Origin: Lacticaseibacillus sharpeae JCM 1186 = DSM 20505 | Lineage (GTDB): Bacteria; Bacillota; Bacilli; Lactobacillales; Lactobacillaceae | Length of the DNA: 64,000 nucleotides | Assembly: GCF_001436225.1 (NCBI RefSeq) | Contig: NZ_AYYO01000003.1 | Span: forward strand, 62,001 to 126,000 | Direction: 5' to 3' | Shown here: piece after piece, positions 17,370 through 26,014 of the stretch | Numbering within the stretch: position 1 is the stretch's first letter | Layout of the letters: each line of letters begins with the position of its first letter | The notes under the pieces: model-generated | What the model was told of the DNA's origin: nothing | Seen by the model: the letters and a program-made list of their open reading frames with translations, nothing else | The model's database searches: none | Position numbers and translations under genes: made by a program

Positions 17370-17386
17370 TTGATGAAAACCATCAA
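17370..17386. promoter_or_regulatory. Candidate LysR-type operator
   Basis: Palindrome TTGATG-AAAAC-CATCAA in the 100-bp divergent gap, 34 bases before the yeiH-type start. It fits the T-N11-A pattern of LysR sites. Confidence 0.5.
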
Positions 17387-17419
17387 GTAAACTAATTACT
17401 GACAGGAAGGATGTTGGTA

Positions 17420-18448
17420 ATGGAAAAAACGACAACAATGGCCCGATTGACGGCCAAGAATGCAATTGTTCCGGGCCTTGCCCTCGCGACCATTGTGGCA
17501 ATCGCCGCTAAATTATTGGGGACACTGGTTCCCAGCCTCGGTGGAGCGACCATCGCCATTTTACTCGGGATTGTGCTGGGCAACACGATTTTTCGGCAAG
17601 CATACTTAGGTGCCGGCACCAAATTTGCTGAAAGCAAGCTGCTGGAGGTCTCGGTGGTGCTGCTTGGGCTCACCGTTACGTTTCAAACCATCGGCCAAAT
17701 CGGGCTGCGCGGCGGAATCTTCGTGCTCATGATGATGACCACGGTGATCCTGGCGGCGTACGGGATTGGCCGCAAGCTCGGGTTCGGGGAGAAAATGGCG
17801 CTGATGATGGCGGGCGGCAACGCGGTCTGCGGCTCGTCGGCCATTGGGGCAATCGCGCCGGCCATTGACGCTGACGACGCAGATAAGGGTCAGATTATCA
17901 CGCTGGTGAACTTGCTGGGAACGGTCATGATGCTGACGTTGCCGTTTCTGGGCATGACGCTTTTGGGCAAAAACAGTTTGGCGACAAGCGCCTTGCTGGG
18001 CGGCACCCTGCAGTCGGTGGGGCAGGTGGTGGCCGGTGCCAGTTTGGTCAACGCCCACACCGTGCAGTTCGCCATGTTGTTCAAAATCATGCGCATCATC
18101 ATGCTGGTGGTTGTGGTGTACCTGTTCACGCGTAAGGTACAAGGCGGCCGGCCGCAAAGTGCTGGTGCAACCGCGCCGCATAAGTTCAAGCTGCCGCTGC
18201 AGTGGTACGTGCTCGGCTTTCTGATTCTGTGCGTCATGAACAGCGCGGTCACCTTGCCCGTATTTCTGGGTACGGGTGCGCACTGGCTGAGTGGGTGGTG
18301 TGAGACCATCGCGCTGGCGGCAATCGGGTTGCGGCTGGATTTTGCCCGCTTCATCAAGGAAGGGCCGAAGTTCATGCTTTACGCCCTGGCAGTTGGTGGG
18401 GTGCAAACTATCGCTGCACTAAGTTATATATACCTACTAGGCATTTAA
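17420..18448 (+). CDS. YeiH family putative sulfate/sulfonate exporter
   Basis: Membrane protein of the YeiH (UPF0324) family, 342 aa with about ten hydrophobic segments. The blocks [34 protein letters not shown] and [18 protein letters not shown] are characteristic. The family is described as putative sulfate exporters, but transport has rarely been tested. The start at ATG 17420 is supported by AGGAAGG with 9-base gap; the ATG at 17411 is too close. It is regulated presumably by the divergent LysR protein. A strong terminator follows. Confidence 0.88.
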   Translation: MEKTTTMARLTAKNAIVPGLALATIVAIAAKLLGTLVPSLGGATIAILLGIVLGNTIFRQAYLGAGTKFAESKLLEVSVVLLGLTVTFQTIGQIGLRGGIFVLMMMTTVILAAYGIGRKLGFGEKMALMMAGGNAVCGSSAIGAIAPAIDADDADKGQIITLVNLLGTVMMLTLPFLGMTLLGKNSLATSALLGGTLQSVGQVVAGASLVNAHTVQFAMLFKIMRIIMLVVVVYLFTRKVQGGRPQSAGATAPHKFKLPLQWYVLGFLILCVMNSAVTLPVFLGTGAHWLSGWCETIALAAIGLRLDFARFIKEGPKFMLYALAVGGVQTIAALSYIYLLGI

Positions 18449-18457
18449 TCTGAATTC

Positions 18458-18497
18458 AAAAATGGGTCCGACTGCGTAAAGGCAGTCGGACCCATTT
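18458..18497 (+). terminator. Terminator of the YeiH-type gene
   Basis: Perfect 17-bp stem AAAATGGGTCCGACTGC / GCAGTCGGACCCATTTT. Confidence 0.92.
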
Positions 18498-18531
18498 TAT
18501 GTGCTGCAAACCGGAATGTTGTGGCCGGTAT

Positions 18532-18566
18532 AAAAAAAGCGCGGAATGAGTAACCTCGTTCAGCGC
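18532..18566 (-). terminator. Terminator of tRNA-Leu
   Basis: On the minus strand GCGC-TGAA-CGAG / CTC-ATTCC-GCGC with two mismatches, followed by seven T, just after the tRNA. Confidence 0.75.
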
Positions 18567-18571
18567 AGCAA

Positions 18572-18657
18572 TGCGGGTGAAAGGACTTGAACCTTCACGG
18601 CCGTAATTGGCCACAAGATCCTTAATCTTGCGCGTCTACCAGTTCCGCCACACCCGC
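18572..18657 (-). tRNA. tRNA-Leu(AAG)
   Basis: Full cloverleaf of 86 nt: acceptor GCGGGTG/CACCCGC, D-arm with TGGTAGA, anticodon stem CAAGA/TCTTG around loop TTAAGGA, long variable arm GGCC...GGCC as class II tRNAs have, and T-loop TTCAAGT. The anticodon is AAG (CUU/CUC leucine codons after A34-to-inosine editing by TadA). CCA is not encoded. It is a single tRNA gene with its own terminator. Confidence 0.96.
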
Positions 18658-18750
18658 ATCATTGGTAGTTGTGCCTCAAGCACAAGAAATATCATACCGG
18701 AAATGGGGGGTGTCTGTCAACCGTTCTGCGCAAAAAGTTCGGTGCGGCGC

Positions 18751-18981
18751 TTAGCCGATGTACTTACCAACGACCGGCTTGTCATCGAGGAACTTCTTCC
18801 CGTGTGGTGAGTGGGTGATGGCGATTGATAAGTCCTGGCCCGCAACGTTGCCGTGGTGGTTGTCACCACTCCACGCGGGCACGTTAGTTAAATCATAGAC
18901 GACGCCGTCAACTGCAACGTACTTTTCGGGATTTTTCTGCCCGTCGAATTCGGCTAATTGTTCCTTGGTAAATTCACGCAT
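18751..18981 (-). CDS. Cytochrome b5-like domain protein
   Basis: 76-aa protein that is essentially one cytochrome b5-like heme/steroid-binding domain: EFTKEQLAEFDGQ, YVAVDGVVYDLTNVPAW and the C-terminal HSPHGKKFL...VVGKY. No signal peptide or anchor is present, so it is cytosolic. The start is ATG 18981 because GGAGG lies 9 bases upstream; the ATG at 18990 abuts GGAGG. Lactobacilli do not make heme, so the ligand may be exogenous heme or something else. It stands alone on this strand. Similar small proteins are scattered among lactic acid bacteria without known role. Confidence 0.85.
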   Translation of the reverse strand: MREFTKEQLAEFDGQKNPEKYVAVDGVVYDLTNVPAWSGDNHHGNVAGQDLSIAITHSPHGKKFLDDKPVVGKYIG

Positions 18982-19127
18982 GAATATCATCCTCCATTAG
19001 AAAAATTATTGTCTTCCTACTTACTATTATATAGCAATGGCCGCCAGAAAGGAAACCCTTGCAAAGCGGTTGGCTAAATTGGGGCCAGCCTGTATGATTA
19101 AAGTATCAATGAGTGAGGTGCAAAAAA

Positions 19128-20579
19128 ATGGGCAAGTTTAGACGGCACAAACCGTGCGTACTGGGATTCATGTTAATCTGGGCGAGCGTTCTTTTGGGGT
19201 TAACCTGCAGCAGTGGCCAAATTACGCAGGCGGCCACACCAACGACCCAGCAGGTAGCCGCAACCAGTAACCAGACCCCAAAGCCCCAGGGTGCGGCCCA
19301 AAAATTTGGGCAGTACGTCACGGTGACTAGCTCTAATTACAGTGTCTGGGGCAATTTTGACTGGGCAGTGCGCAACCAGTCGGCCAAGTTGTACCACCAC
19401 ACCTATCTGGCAAAGGTGGCGTACCACCACGCGAACGGGAGTACCTACTACTCACTGTATGCGGGCAAAAAGTGGCTGGGTTATCTCAACGCGCGGGCGG
19501 TGAAAGTCGGTCAGGGGGCCCAGGGCGGGGCCGTTGCGACTAATCAGTACGTAACGATCACTAAGAAGAATTTCACCGTCTGGGGTGATTTTGCCTGGCG
19601 CAAAAAGCGCGCGAACACCAAAAACGCATATCATGTCACGCTACAGGCCAAAATTATTTACTACCACAGCAATGGGTCCGCCTACTATTCGCTCTACCGT
19701 AACGGCAAGTGGTTCGGGTACCTGAATGCCAGCGCGGTCCAGGTGGCCAAGGGTGCCCAGGGAATCGCGGTGGGCGCAAACAAGTACGTCAAGATTACGA
19801 GTAAACGCGCGACCGTTTGGGGCGGATTTAACTGGCAAAGTAAGCACCTTACCAAGAACTGGTTCAACCACGTGTTTCAGGTCAAATGTGTGTACTATCA
19901 CAGCAATGGCAGTGTGTACTACTCGCTCTACCAGGATGGCTGGTGGTTTGGGTACCTCAACGCGACGGCCACGAAGGCGAGCACTAAGCCCAAGGCCACA
20001 GCGCGCAGTTACGCCGCCACGAGCAAGACGGCCAAGAAGACCGATCAGATTGTCGGGGTGGTGGCCAGTGGCAGTCACGCACAGGTTTACCTGTTCGAAA
20101 AATCGGGTGGTATCTGGGTGCAGGCCGTAAGTGTTGCCGGGCGGGTCGGATACAATGGCGTGGGCACCGCCCGTGAAGGTTCTGGCCGCACGCCGCGGGG
20201 CGCATACCCGCTGACCTTTGCCTTTGGGACGGGGAAGAATCCGGGGACCAAGCTCACTTACCGGCAGATTACTGAGCAGTCGTACTATATTTCTAACCCC
20301 AAGGACAAGCAGTACAATACCTGGCAGGAGCGCCGCAAGTCTAGCAGCAAGGACGAGCACCTGGCCGATTATCCGGTCCAGTATCAATACGGAATTGTTA
20401 TCGGCTACAACCACGGCGTCGGTGGTGGGTCGGCGTTCTTCCTGCACGTGAACGGACGCGGCGCGACGGCGGGCTGTGTCTCCGTGCCGCGGAGCACAAT
20501 GCTCTCTTTCATGCGCCGAATTCATAACGGCGCCCGGATTATCAACGTTACCAGTGCCGCGCAATTAGCTAAATATTAG
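19128..20579 (+). CDS. Secreted L,D-transpeptidase with three GW-like repeats
   Basis: 483-aa wall protein. Residues 1-36 form a basic then hydrophobic signal peptide (cleavage likely near TQA-ATP). Three repeats of about 65 aa follow (about 61-127, 140-206, 219-282), each with VWGxFxW near the start and YYSLY...GYLNA at the end; they resemble GW/SH3-type wall-binding modules. The C-terminal YkuD-like domain (about 305-483) carries His442 and the catalytic Cys452 in HVNGRGATAGCVSVP. It probably cross-links or anchors to peptidoglycan. ATG 19128 follows GAGGTG with 7-base gap. It is monocistronic. Confidence 0.85.
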   Translation: MGKFRRHKPCVLGFMLIWASVLLGLTCSSGQITQAATPTTQQVAATSNQTPKPQGAAQKFGQYVTVTSSNYSVWGNFDWAVRNQSAKLYHHTYLAKVAYHHANGSTYYSLYAGKKWLGYLNARAVKVGQGAQGGAVATNQYVTITKKNFTVWGDFAWRKKRANTKNAYHVTLQAKIIYYHSNGSAYYSLYRNGKWFGYLNASAVQVAKGAQGIAVGANKYVKITSKRATVWGGFNWQSKHLTKNWFNHVFQVKCVYYHSNGSVYYSLYQDGWWFGYLNATATKASTKPKATARSYAATSKTAKKTDQIVGVVASGSHAQVYLFEKSGGIWVQAVSVAGRVGYNGVGTAREGSGRTPRGAYPLTFAFGTGKNPGTKLTYRQITEQSYYISNPKDKQYNTWQERRKSSSKDEHLADYPVQYQYGIVIGYNHGVGGGSAFFLHVNGRGATAGCVSVPRSTMLSFMRRIHNGARIINVTSAAQLAKY

Positions 20580-20586
20580 GTTTTCA

Positions 20587-20616
20587 GGCAAAGCACAGGG
20601 TGGCTTTGCCTTTTTT
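20587..20616 (+). terminator. Terminator of the L,D-transpeptidase gene
   Basis: Stem GGCAAAGC / GCTTTGCC with an 8-base loop and six T. Confidence 0.93.
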
Positions 20617-20682
20617 GTGGCCGCAAGATAAGAATTATTGCCAGATATCCACCGCAGTTTCTGAAAATAAAATGAAGGCTAG

Positions 20683-20711
20683 TTCGCAAGACGTGCACAC
20701 TTGTGTATAAT
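20683..20711 (+). promoter_or_regulatory. Promoter of the second amino-acid permease
   Basis: TTCGCA - N17 - TATAAT, ending 37 bases before the start codon. Confidence 0.65.
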
Positions 20712-20748
20712 GCTTATATTACGCACGCAGGCTAACCAAGGAGGCACC

Positions 20749-22098
20749 ATGGCAGAAGCAAAACCGCAACTAGCACGCAATCTTAAGAGTCGCCACATTC
20801 AGCTGATGGCAATCGGGGGCACTATCGGGACCGGGCTGTTCTTGGGCGCCGGTCAATCCATTCACCGCGCCGGGCCCGCAATCATTTTTGCGTACCTGTT
20901 GACGGGGATTGTGTGTTTCCTCATCATGCGCGCCCTCGGGGAACTGCTCGTGGCGGATTTGCACCAGCATTCATTTGTCGAGAGCATCGACAAGTACCTG
21001 GGCAAAACGTGGGCGGTAGTCACCGGCTGGACGTACTGGGTGTGCTGGCTGGCCCTAGCAATGGCGGAAGTCACGGCAATTGGCGTATACGTGCGCAACT
21101 GGTGGCCACTTTTGCCGCAGTGGCTGCCGGGGCTAGTGGTGCTGGTTGTCTTATTGTTAATGAATCTAATCTCCGTGGGTCTGTTCGGTGAGGCGGAATT
21201 TTGGTTTGCCCTCATTAAGGTTGTGGCCATCATCGGGCTGATTGCGGTCGGAGTCGTGCTGCTCATCTTGCACCACCCGACCAATTACGGACACGTCAGC
21301 TTGAGCAATCTGTGGGCTTACGGCGGCTTATTCCCCAAGGGCCTCGGCGGCTTTCTGATGTCCTTCCAGATGGTCGTATTCGCCTTCACCGGCATTGAGC
21401 TCGTGGGGATGACAGCGGGGGAGACCGCGGATCCGGGCAAAACCATTCCGGACGCCATCAACAAGCTGCCGGTGCGCGTAATTCTGTTCTACATCGGGGC
21501 GCTGGTCGTGATTATGGCGATTAACCCCTGGACCGCAGTTAGTCCGGACAACAGCCCGTTCGTCCAGGTCTTTGAACAAGTGGGGCTACCTGGCGCCAGC
21601 GACATCATCAATTTTGTGGTGTTAACGGCCGCGGCCTCCGCCTGCAACTCGGGGCTCTTCAGCACGGGGCGGATGCTCTTGTCACTGACCATGACGAGTA
21701 ATAATCAGCGGCTGCACCGGCTCAGCAAGCTGTCGCGGCACCAGGTTCCGGCGCGGGCCATTGCGCTATCGGCAGCGGTGATCGCCATTGCGGTGGTGCT
21801 CAACATGTTTCTACCCGCCTCCGTATTTGCCTTGGTGTCCAGTGTGGCGACCATCAGTTTCCTATTCGTTTGGGTGATGATTATTCTGGCGCACATTCGC
21901 TACCGGCGGCAAAATCCTGCCGGTAGTGCGTTCAAGGCGCCGCTTTTCCCGGCGGCCGATTACTTAGTGCTCGCATTTCTGGCCATGGTGGTAGTCATCA
22001 TGCTGTTCACCTTCGAAACGGCAATCGCAATGGGCGCCACGGTGGTTTGGATTATGGTTGTGTACCTGCTCACCCGGTTCAGTCGCCGAACGGCATAA
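20749..22098 (+). CDS. Amino-acid permease (APC superfamily)
   Basis: Proton-symport amino-acid importer, 449 aa with 12 hydrophobic segments, of the AAT group: NLKSRHIQLMAIGGTIGTGL at the N-terminus and GIELVGMTAGETADPGKTIP in the middle (about residues 209-228). The pattern GRMLLSLTM and the tryptophan-rich region after segment 3 resemble CycA/GabP-type carriers (D-alanine, glycine or GABA), but the substrate cannot be fixed. ATG 20749 follows AAGGAGG. It has its own promoter and a terminator shared with fruA. Confidence 0.9.
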   Translation: MAEAKPQLARNLKSRHIQLMAIGGTIGTGLFLGAGQSIHRAGPAIIFAYLLTGIVCFLIMRALGELLVADLHQHSFVESIDKYLGKTWAVVTGWTYWVCWLALAMAEVTAIGVYVRNWWPLLPQWLPGLVVLVVLLLMNLISVGLFGEAEFWFALIKVVAIIGLIAVGVVLLILHHPTNYGHVSLSNLWAYGGLFPKGLGGFLMSFQMVVFAFTGIELVGMTAGETADPGKTIPDAINKLPVRVILFYIGALVVIMAINPWTAVSPDNSPFVQVFEQVGLPGASDIINFVVLTAAASACNSGLFSTGRMLLSLTMTSNNQRLHRLSKLSRHQVPARAIALSAAVIAIAVVLNMFLPASVFALVSSVATISFLFVWVMIILAHIRYRRQNPAGSAFKAPLFPAADYLVLAFLAMVVVIMLFTFETAIAMGATVVWIMVVYLLTRFSRRTA

Positions 22099-22099
22099 A

Positions 22100-22131
22100 A
22101 AAGAGGGTCAGACATTTGTCTGACCCTCTTT
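22100..22131. terminator. Bidirectional terminator
   Basis: Stem AAAGAGGGTCAGAC / GTCTGACCCTCTTT with A and T runs on both sides, between the convergent permease and fruA. Confidence 0.92.
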
Positions 22132-22146
22132 GCGTACCTATTAAGG

Positions 22147-24090
22147 TTAGTCTTGCTTTGCCTTTGGCCGCCAGATACCGAGGATAACCCCGGCGACGAT
22201 GGCACCAACGAGCAGGGAAACCAGGAAGCCGACCTTCTGATCCGTCAGTGCGAGGGCCACAATGCCCCCGTGTGGTGCGGGTACGTTAACCTTGAACAAC
22301 TGGGTCAACCCACCGGCAATGGCACTCCCGATAACGGAGCTACCGATGATGTGTACGGGGTCGGTTGCGGCGAACGGGATGGCCCCTTCAGTGATGAAGG
22401 TGAGCCCGAGCACGTAGTTGGATAAACCAGACTGGCGTTCGTTTTCCGTGAACTTAGCGGGGAAGAAGGTGGAAGCAATGGCGATGGCCAGTGGGGGAAT
22501 CATCCCCCCAACCATGACTGCGGCCATCCAGCGGCCGTCGGTGTAGTTGGATGCGGAGTAGATCCCAATGGCGAAGGTGTAAGCAGCCTTGTTGAAGGGA
22601 CCGCCCATGTCGATACTCATCATGGCGGCGAGAATGACGCCGACCAGGATGGCGTTACCAGTACCCATACCTTCAAGGAAGCTAATCAGGGCGCCGTTGA
22701 TGGCAGCGAAAATGGGGTTAACGATGAAGAACATGATAATCCCGATTAACGCAAGCCCGACAACTGGGTACAGGAGAATCGTTTTAAGCCCGTCAAGCGA
22801 CTTTGGCAAGCCCTTGAAGGCTTTCTTCAGGTAAACGACGAGCCAACCAGCGACGAACCCAGCAACCAGGCCGCCCAGGAACCCGGATGGATTGGAAGCC
22901 TTAACGATCGAGGCGGTCGCAATGGTGGCCATGTACCCACCGACGAACCCAGGCATGAGCGCTGGCCGGTCGCCGATACTCATCGCGATGTAAGCGGCGA
23001 GGACGGGAACCAGGAAGCTAAATGCGTAGTTCCCCAAGTTGTTAGTGAAGGTGAACCACAATGATTCTTTGCCCGCATACTGTTCGAAGATGAAGGAGAG
23101 GGCCATGATGATTCCCCCACCAACAACGAATGGCAGCATGTTGGAAACCCCGTTCATGAGGTCCTTGTAGATGCGGTTCCACAGGGTGCCAGTGGTTTCT
23201 TCTTCACCACTGCTTTCTTCATTGCTGTTGCCGGCGTAAATTCCGCCCTTTTCGTCCAGGGTGTCCTGAATCAGTTCGGTTGGCTTCTTAATGCCGTCAA
23301 TGACGGGGTGGTTGATCAGGTGCTTGCCGGAGAACCGGTTCATCTCCACCTTCTTGTCAGCAGCAATGATGACCCCGACGGCGCGGTTGATGTCATCGCT
23401 CGTGAGGCGGTGCTTGACCCCTTCAGAGCCGTTGGTTTCGACCTTGATGTCGACGCCCATCTTCTCGGCGGTTTCCTTGAGGGCCGCTTCAGCCATGTAG
23501 GTGTGCGCAATCCCGGTTGGGCAGGCGGTGACGGCGACGATGAATGGCTTGTCGGCAGCGGCTTCTGCAGCGGCGGCGCGCTGAGCTTCCTGCGCCTTTT
23601 CCTTAGCTTCATCGGCCTTGTCCTTGGCATCCTTGGCTTCCTGCGCGGCGGCGAATAGGCGCTGCACTTCATCAGGCGTCTTGGCGTCGCGCAACTGGGC
23701 CACGAAGTCTGGATTGATGAGTAGTGAAGACAGGGCGGAAAGCGCGGCGAGGTGCGTGTTATCTGCACCCTCTGGCGCAGCAATCATGAAGAACAGGTGC
23801 ACTGGCTGACCGTCAAGTGCGTCGTATTCGACCCCGGCGTCACTCTTGGCGAAGAGTACTGCGGCCTGACTGACCGCCTTGTCCTTCGCGTGCGGCATGG
23901 CGATGCCATCACCAATCCCGGTGGTGGATTCAGCTTCACGCTTCAGAATGTCCTGCTTGTACAGGTCAGCGTCGGTGATAATGCCGCTGGCGGCGTACTT
24001 GGCAACTAATTCGTCAATCACATCGGCCTTGGTGGTGCTCTTCAGGTCCATGATCATGATATCTTTGCGTAGTAATTCACGGATGTCCAT
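22147..24090 (-). CDS. fruA: Fructose-specific PTS enzyme IIABC
   Basis: Imports fructose and phosphorylates it to fructose 1-phosphate. It is 647 aa with domains in the order EIIA (1-150; phospho-His67 in GIAMPHAKD), an alanine/lysine-rich helical linker (150-180), EIIB (182-280; phospho-Cys190 in VTACPTGIAH) and EIIC (about 312-640, about ten membrane segments). It starts at ATG 24090 behind AAGGAG, 21 bp after fruK. It is the last gene of fruR-fruK-fruA, and the pathway continues with FruK. Control is expected from FruR and catabolite repression acting at the fruR promoter. Confidence 0.96.
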   Translation of the reverse strand: MDIRELLRKDIMIMDLKSTTKADVIDELVAKYAASGIITDADLYKQDILKREAESTTGIGDGIAMPHAKDKAVSQAAVLFAKSDAGVEYDALDGQPVHLFFMIAAPEGADNTHLAALSALSSLLINPDFVAQLRDAKTPDEVQRLFAAAQEAKDAKDKADEAKEKAQEAQRAAAAEAAADKPFIVAVTACPTGIAHTYMAEAALKETAEKMGVDIKVETNGSEGVKHRLTSDDINRAVGVIIAADKKVEMNRFSGKHLINHPVIDGIKKPTELIQDTLDEKGGIYAGNSNEESSGEEETTGTLWNRIYKDLMNGVSNMLPFVVGGGIIMALSFIFEQYAGKESLWFTFTNNLGNYAFSFLVPVLAAYIAMSIGDRPALMPGFVGGYMATIATASIVKASNPSGFLGGLVAGFVAGWLVVYLKKAFKGLPKSLDGLKTILLYPVVGLALIGIIMFFIVNPIFAAINGALISFLEGMGTGNAILVGVILAAMMSIDMGGPFNKAAYTFAIGIYSASNYTDGRWMAAVMVGGMIPPLAIAIASTFFPAKFTENERQSGLSNYVLGLTFITEGAIPFAATDPVHIIGSSVIGSAIAGGLTQLFKVNVPAPHGGIVALALTDQKVGFLVSLLVGAIVAGVILGIWRPKAKQD

Positions 24091-24111
24091 GATTTTGTCT
24101 CCTTCTACTAG

Positions 24112-25026
24112 TTAGATTTCTTCAATCGAGATGGTGGCTTCAACTTCATCAATCTTGGCGCGATCGGCAAGGTCGGTGGAAAAGGCGGTGGCACTACCGC
24201 ACGCGATGGCCTTCTTGAAGGCGAGCAGTGGGTCGTGGGTGCGGGCGAACGTGCCGGTGAATCCGGCGAGCATGCTGTCACCGGCCCCGACTGAGTTCTT
24301 CACGTCCCCCTTCGGCACGGTGCCGTGCCAAGCCTTGTCCGCAGTAATCATGAGCGCACCCGCACCGGCCATTGAGACCAGTACGTGCTTGGCGCCGAGT
24401 CCGAGCAGCTTGCGCCCAGCGGCAACGGTTGCCTGCAGGTCTGGATATTCTGCGTCGCCGAACAGCTCTGCCAGTTCGTGGTGGTTTGGCTTCACGACCA
24501 GCGGCTTGCTTGGCAATGTGTCCAGCAGTGCCTGCCCCGTGGTGTCGATGACGAAATCGGCACCGTGTTCGTGGATGAGGGGAATGAGGTCGCGGTAGAA
24601 GGATTCGGGTAACCCAGCCGGAATACTACCGGCCATGATGACCACATCGCCCTGCTGCAGCTGGTTGAACCGGGCACGGAAGGCGGCAACTTCATCGTCA
24701 GTAATCTGGGGGCCAGGCGCATTCAGTTCGGTTTCTTGGTCGGCCTTGAGCTTGACGTTAATGCGTGTGTCGCCGTTGATGCGGGTGAAGTCGGTGCGTA
24801 AGCTGAGGGCCTGCAACTGCTCTTCGATGAAGCGGCCGGGCATCCCGCCGGTAAAGCCCCAGGCGGTGGTGTCAATGTCCAGTTCCTTGAGGATGCGGGA
24901 AACGTTGATGCCTTTACCGCCAGGGAGCTTGATGGCGGTGTCGAGCCGGTTGACCAGCCCTAGTTCCAGTTTGGGGAGCCCAATCACGTAATCAATGGCT
25001 GGGTTCAATGTGATGGAGTAGATCAA
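24112..25026 (-). CDS. fruK: 1-phosphofructokinase FruK
   Basis: PfkB-family kinase converting fructose 1-phosphate to fructose 1,6-bisphosphate; 304 aa. The N-terminal MIYSITLNPAIDYVIG and GGKGINVSRILKELD match the family, and the catalytic-base motif GAGDSMLAGF (about residues 248-257) is intact. It starts with TTG overlapping the TGA of fruR (TTGA), with AAGGAGG 7 bases upstream, so translation is coupled. A functional FruK implies glycolytic use of fructose, as in homofermentative or facultative heterofermentative species. Confidence 0.95.
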   Translation of the reverse strand: MIYSITLNPAIDYVIGLPKLELGLVNRLDTAIKLPGGKGINVSRILKELDIDTTAWGFTGGMPGRFIEEQLQALSLRTDFTRINGDTRINVKLKADQETELNAPGPQITDDEVAAFRARFNQLQQGDVVIMAGSIPAGLPESFYRDLIPLIHEHGADFVIDTTGQALLDTLPSKPLVVKPNHHELAELFGDAEYPDLQATVAAGRKLLGLGAKHVLVSMAGAGALMITADKAWHGTVPKGDVKNSVGAGDSMLAGFTGTFARTHDPLLAFKKAIACGSATAFSTDLADRAKIDEVEATISIEEI

Positions 25027-25772
25027 AGTGTTGCCTCCTTGATGTTGTCGAGTTTGGTGAATGCTGGGTCGATTGCCGTGAAGTCATCCGTGATGATTGC
25101 GGTTGTGTTCAGTGGCGCGATTTGGGCGAATGAAACACTGCCGAACTTGCTGGCGTCGGCGAGCATGTAGGTGCAAGCGGCTTGACTGATGGCGACCCGC
25201 TTGGTTGCGGCTTCCTCGGGGTCCGGGGTGGTGCAGCCGTAATCGATGTGGATACCGTTAGCGCCGATGAACGCGCTGTTGAACCGGTACTGGGCTAGCT
25301 GTTGTGCAGCCTGCGCCCCGATAATCGCTTTTGTCAGCGGCTTGATGGTGCCGCCGAGCATGATGGTCTTAATGCCGTAATCAGCCAGGAGTGACGCGTT
25401 GTCGACCCCGGTGGTGACGACGGTGACGTCCTTATCCTGCAGCAGCGGAATCATCTGCGCGGTGGTGGTGCCGGCGTCGAGGAAAATCAAATCGCCGTCC
25501 GCCACCATGTTGGCTGCGGCGCGCGCAATTGCGGCCTTAGCGGTGGTGTGCGTCGTGGCTTTTTCCTGGACGCCAGGTTCGTCGCGCAGGGAGCTGATTT
25601 TCTGGGCGCCACCATGGACGCGGCGGACCAGGCCCGCTTTGGCCAGTTCACCAAGGTCCCGGCGGATGGTGGATTCGGAGGCATCCAGTTGCGCGATGAG
25701 TTCGCGAATCTGGACGACGCCGTTCCGGTCAATATCGGTCAATATGCGTTGTTTGCGTTCTTCAGTAAGCAC
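25023..25772 (-). CDS. fruR: DeoR family fructose operon repressor FruR
   Basis: 249-aa DeoR regulator: winged helix at the N-terminus (LIAQLDASESTIRRDLGELAKAG) and a sugar-phosphate sensing DeoRC domain with the usual DAGTTTAQM motif (about residues 94-102). I place the start at GTG 25772, giving MLTEERKQRIL as in related regulators and 9-base spacing from GAGG; the ATG at 25778 is too close. It is the first gene of the fru operon and probably represses its own promoter. The 10-bp-phased repeats just upstream are candidate sites. Confidence 0.93.
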   Translation of the reverse strand: MLTEERKQRILTDIDRNGVVQIRELIAQLDASESTIRRDLGELAKAGLVRRVHGGAQKISSLRDEPGVQEKATTHTTAKAAIARAAANMVADGDLIFLDAGTTTAQMIPLLQDKDVTVVTTGVDNASLLADYGIKTIMLGGTIKPLTKAIIGAQAAQQLAQYRFNSAFIGANGIHIDYGCTTPDPEEAATKRVAISQAACTYMLADASKFGSVSFAQIAPLNTTAIITDDFTAIDPAFTKLDNIKEATL

Positions 25773-25794
25773 TTTCATTCACCTCTTGATTCTT

Positions 25795-25855
25795 ATTATA
25801 CACAGCAACCGGTTACAATCAAGTAAAAAACGTCAAAAACATTCAAAAAAGTTCA
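25795..25855 (-). promoter_or_regulatory. fru operon promoter with cre-like site and phased repeats
   Basis: On the minus strand: TTGATT (25817-25822) - N16 - TATAAT (25795-25800). A cre-like element, TGTAACCGGTTGCT on the minus strand (25804-25817), lies between them with two mismatches to the CcpA consensus. Immediately upstream of -35 are three tandem decamers, TGAACTTTTT, TGAATGTTTT, TGACGTTTTT (25826-25855), one helical turn apart, suited to DeoR-type FruR binding. Binding is inferred. Confidence 0.65.
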
Positions 25856-26014
25856 TGAAAATGGCCAAAACTGCCCAATAAGCGGGCAAAATGCCGGTCA
25901 GCGGCTGATTTTTCGCTTAAACGGTCAAAAGACGTCAATTAGGTGCACCTTGTTTGTCGGCACCGTTTCTTCTATATTAAAGGCACGATGATTTTTTCAG
26001 GACGGGAGAATAAT

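Noticed and set aside
25826-25855. Short direct repeats considered as a CRISPR array
   Set aside because: The units are contiguous 10-mers without spacers, at a promoter; they fit operator repeats. No CRISPR array or cas gene is present in the window.
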